Shown: positions 57,949 to 59,802 of the stretch, piece after piece | Position numbering within the stretch: position 1 is the stretch's first letter | Layout: each line of letters starts with the position of its first letter | NCBI GenBank assembly: GCA_027315245.1 | Contig: DAHUYK010000007.1 | Span: forward strand, 1-59,802 | DNA length: 59,802 bases | Source: Vulcanimicrobiota bacterium | GTDB taxonomy: Bacteria > Vulcanimicrobiota > Vulcanimicrobiia > Vulcanimicrobiales > Vulcanimicrobiaceae | Reading direction: 5' to 3' | Position numbers and translations under genes: made by a program | The notes under the pieces: generated by a model | What the model saw: the letters and a program-made list of their open reading frames with translations, nothing else | Told to the model about the DNA's origin: nothing | Databases searched by the model: none

Positions 57949-58542
57949 ATGGGTCTGCCCGCGCGGAGAGCGGCCTTCGAGGAGCTGAAAGAACGGCTTC
58001 GTCCGACGGTTATGCCGGTATGGCAGGAGCGCCTTCCCAGCGCGATTCCGGACTTGGACCGGGCGCTCGGCGGAGGCTTCCCCAAGGGCACCCTCACGAC
58101 GCTCGAAGGGCCACTCTCCTCCGGACGTTGGACGATCGCGACGCGTCTTTTGGCTGCGTGGACGCGACGCGGGCTGGCGGCGGTGGTCGACGGCGGGAGG
58201 GTCTACCCGCCGGACCTCGCCGCCGCCGGGGTGCATCTCCAGCGTCTGCTCGTCGTTCCAGCTTCTGATCCGATCGCCGTTGCACGGGCCGCCGACGCAC
58301 TGCTGCGCTCGCGCGCTTGCGGCGTCGTAGCGCTCGACGCGCCGCTGCTGCGCTCGGCGATCTGGTCGCGCCTCGCTGGAATAGCTCACAGAAACGGAGC
58401 GTTGCTCCTCGTCGTGACGCAGCCGCCTCCGCCGGAGCTTGCAGCGGCGGCGCACCTGCGTCTCCGCTGCGAGCGGGCGTTTCCGAGCGCCTTGTGTCTT
58501 CACGTTCGCAACGAAAACGTTCGCGTTCCATGCTCGCTGTAA
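57949..58542 (+). CDS. imuA: ImuA-like RecA-fold protein
   Basis: This 197-aa protein of the ImuA/SulA-like RecA-related group is an accessory of SOS mutagenesis that works with ImuB and DnaE2. The start VWQERLPSAIPDLDRALGGGFPKGTLTTLEGPLSSGRWTIA resembles RecA but the Walker A glycines and lysine are degenerate, as expected for ImuA. VVALDAPLLRSAIWSRL occupies the Walker B region. It is directly downstream of the LexA box and overlaps imuB by 13 bases. Confidence 0.82.
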   Translation: MGLPARRAAFEELKERLRPTVMPVWQERLPSAIPDLDRALGGGFPKGTLTTLEGPLSSGRWTIATRLLAAWTRRGLAAVVDGGRVYPPDLAAAGVHLQRLLVVPASDPIAVARAADALLRSRACGVVALDAPLLRSAIWSRLAGIAHRNGALLLVVTQPPPPELAAAAHLRLRCERAFPSALCLHVRNENVRVPCSL

Positions 58543-59802
58543 AACGCACGCAACCGCTGCTGCTCTGCGTGCTCGTTGACGCGAGCCGCGTCGCCCCGCA
58601 CTGGGAGGCGATGCTCGATACGCTCGATGCGGTGTCGCCTCTCGTCGACGACGTTGCCGCCGGCCATGCATACGTCGATCTGCGCGGTATACCCGGAGAC
58701 CCCGTAGCATGGATCGCTCGAACGCGCGCGTTGCTCGCACCGTACGCACTACCCACGCGCATCGCGGCGGCCGCGAACAAGTTCACGGCGTACGCGGCGG
58801 CACAAACGCAGGACGGCGCAATCTGCGCCGTAGGTCAAGAACGTGCCTTTCTTGCACCGCTCTCACTCCAACTGCTCGGCATCGACGATCGTCTGCACGA
58901 ACGGCTGCGTATGCTCGGCGTCACGACGCTCGGCGAACTCGCGCGACTTCCGCACGGCCCCTTCGTGCGCCGTTTCGGTATGCAGGCAGCACGCTGGCAC
59001 CTTTGCGCACGAGGAGAAGACCCTACTCCGTTGTTCCCTCGCGCGCAGGCGATCGCCATCGAAGCGACGACGTTCGGCGAAGGGAACATCGAGGAAGAGG
59101 CGCAGCTTTTCTTCGCCATGCGTATCGTGCTCGCGCGCGTCTGCGCGGATCTCGAGCGCTGCGGAAAGCGTGCTGGCATGCTGGAGCTTTCGCTCGAGAT
59201 GCAGGACGGCAGCGAGCGGCATATCGAGGTGCCGGTCGCGACTCCCAGCGCCGACGAGAAGGTACTCGACGACGTGTTGCGCGCAAAACTCGGTGGCAGC
59301 CGCTTTCCCTGTGCCGTTGTAGGGTTTCGTCTACGCGCGGTGCGCTTGGAAGAGGGAGGAGAGGCTGTGACGATGTTCCCTGCCGATGACGTCGATCCGC
59401 AACGCGTTGCCGTCGCGCTCGCACGCCTCGAAGCCGTGACGGGCGAGCCGCCGCAGCGTGCACGCACTAAACCGGCGCACGCGCTCGAGCGCCGGTTTAG
59501 CTTCTCCCCATTTCGTTGTCATCCCGAGCGTAGGCCCGAAGGGCCGGAGTCGAGGGGCGAGGGAGCGCCCGAGGTGCTGCTCGTTCAGCTGTGCCTTTTC
59601 ACCGTACGCGAAATCGACGTCACGATGAAGCACGGCGCGCCTGCATTCGTCGATGCGCGCGCGGTGACCGCATGCGAAGGTCCGTGGCGCATCGAGGAAG
59701 GCTGGTTTAGCGAAACGGAGATCGCGCGCGACGAATATAACGTGCTGCTTGCCGATAAATCCCTACTTCGCATCTATCGTCAAGGCAAACATTGGTATCT
59801 TC
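58530..59802 (+). CDS. imuB: ImuB-like Y-family polymerase homolog, 3'-truncated by the window
   Basis: This frame is open to the window end (424 codons seen). The N-terminal part shows a Y-family layout, but the catalytic S-x-D-E-x-x-x-D motif is replaced by DVAAGHAYVDLRG, as in ImuB, which is non-catalytic and recruits DnaE2 to the beta clamp. LRMLGVTTLGELARLP is the helix-hairpin region. The typical ImuB end (PWRIEEGWFSETEIARDEY, LLRIYRQGKHWYL) is present. Between residues about 313 and 355 lies an insertion made of a perfect hairpin sequence and a REP-like element, all in frame. Confidence 0.82.
   Translation, partial: MLAVKRTQPLLLCVLVDASRVAPHWEAMLDTLDAVSPLVDDVAAGHAYVDLRGIPGDPVAWIARTRALLAPYALPTRIAAAANKFTAYAAAQTQDGAICAVGQERAFLAPLSLQLLGIDDRLHERLRMLGVTTLGELARLPHGPFVRRFGMQAARWHLCARGEDPTPLFPRAQAIAIEATTFGEGNIEEEAQLFFAMRIVLARVCADLERCGKRAGMLELSLEMQDGSERHIEVPVATPSADEKVLDDVLRAKLGGSRFPCAVVGFRLRAVRLEEGGEAVTMFPADDVDPQRVAVALARLEAVTGEPPQRARTKPAHALERRFSFSPFRCHPERRPEGPESRGEGAPEVLLVQLCLFTVREIDVTMKHGAPAFVDARAVTACEGPWRIEEGWFSETEIARDEYNVLLADKSLLRIYRQGKHWYL
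59467..59582 (+). repeat. Hairpin plus REP-like element inside imuB
   Basis: The 12-base perfect inverted repeat CTAAACCGGCGC / GCGCCGGTTTAG (59467-59478 and 59489-59500, ten-base loop) is followed by TTGTCATCCCGAGCGTAGGC (from 59516) and a GGCCCGAAGGGCC-type inner palindrome. The whole block is an open reading frame within imuB and encodes CHPERRPEGPESRGEG. The hairpin resembles a terminator stem but lacks a T-run. Confidence 0.7.

Noticed and set aside
59467-59500. The 12-bp perfect hairpin as a transcription terminator
   Set aside because: It is inside the imuB reading frame, which continues to a conserved C-terminus, and no T-run follows. I treat it as part of the inserted repeat.

Overview
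The window is a dense, high-GC bacterial chromosome segment with no rRNA, tRNA, CRISPR array or recognisable transposase. Genes are tightly packed, mostly with ATGA/GTGA start-stop overlaps. Several traits point to an uncultivated Terrabacteria-like lineage. These are a four-cysteine (Fe-S type) PurF, a hemE-hemH-hemY gene order, and a Gram-positive/actinobacterial style LexA box (CGAAC-N4-GTTCG) before imuA-imuB. A WPS-2/Eremiobacterota-type organism is my guess, but the sequence alone does not prove it.

Region 1 (1-24.5 kb) is nucleotide and amino-acid biosynthesis. It holds purB(partial)-purC-purL-purQ-purS-like-purP, a secreted protein, a second purP-like gene, tpx, guaA and purD. Two reverse-strand retropepsin-like proteins follow, then a Bax-inhibitor-1 protein, purF, panB, pepA, purM and a GNAT-PurN fusion. 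The reverse-strand hom-metY-metX operon closes the region. It is preceded by a Met/Cys-rich leader peptide and an intrinsic terminator, which looks like an attenuator. PurP is an archaeal-type enzyme, and no purH is visible.

Region 2 (24.8-39.4 kb) looks like an accessory respiratory, metal and heme island. It carries two secreted CuA-type cupredoxins, a monoheme cytochrome c with a probable barrel domain, and a hemE-hemH-hemY operon. It also has response regulators, a PAS histidine kinase and an orphan DHp-like protein. Four DUF2249 domains are present, one fused to a Crp/Fnr regulator. The rest is a frameshifted ferredoxin, a DUF59/MIP18 protein, a radical SAM protein and two heme-copper-oxidase/NnrS-like membrane proteins. 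The combination suggests nitrogen-oxide or low-oxygen respiration and Fe-S/Cu handling.

Region 3 (39.4-47.6 kb) is a complete arginine regulon. argB diverges from argF-argR-argG-argH-argC-argJ-argD, with tandem ARG boxes in and beside an 18-bp gap between the two start codons.

Region 4 (47.6-59.8 kb) starts with a beta-propeller-like protein and tsaD. Next comes a DUF5916-like outer-membrane barrel divergent from a BlaI repressor, an M56/BlaR1-like protease with proline heptads and pentapeptide repeats, and a second DUF5916-like barrel. A 24-bp perfect palindrome carrying back-to-back -35 boxes lies between the divergent units. The region ends with a secreted protein, an SDR, a small membrane protein and an SOS-controlled imuA-imuB cassette truncated by the window end. 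A dispersed REP-like element occurs inside tsaD and imuB and at the argH stop.
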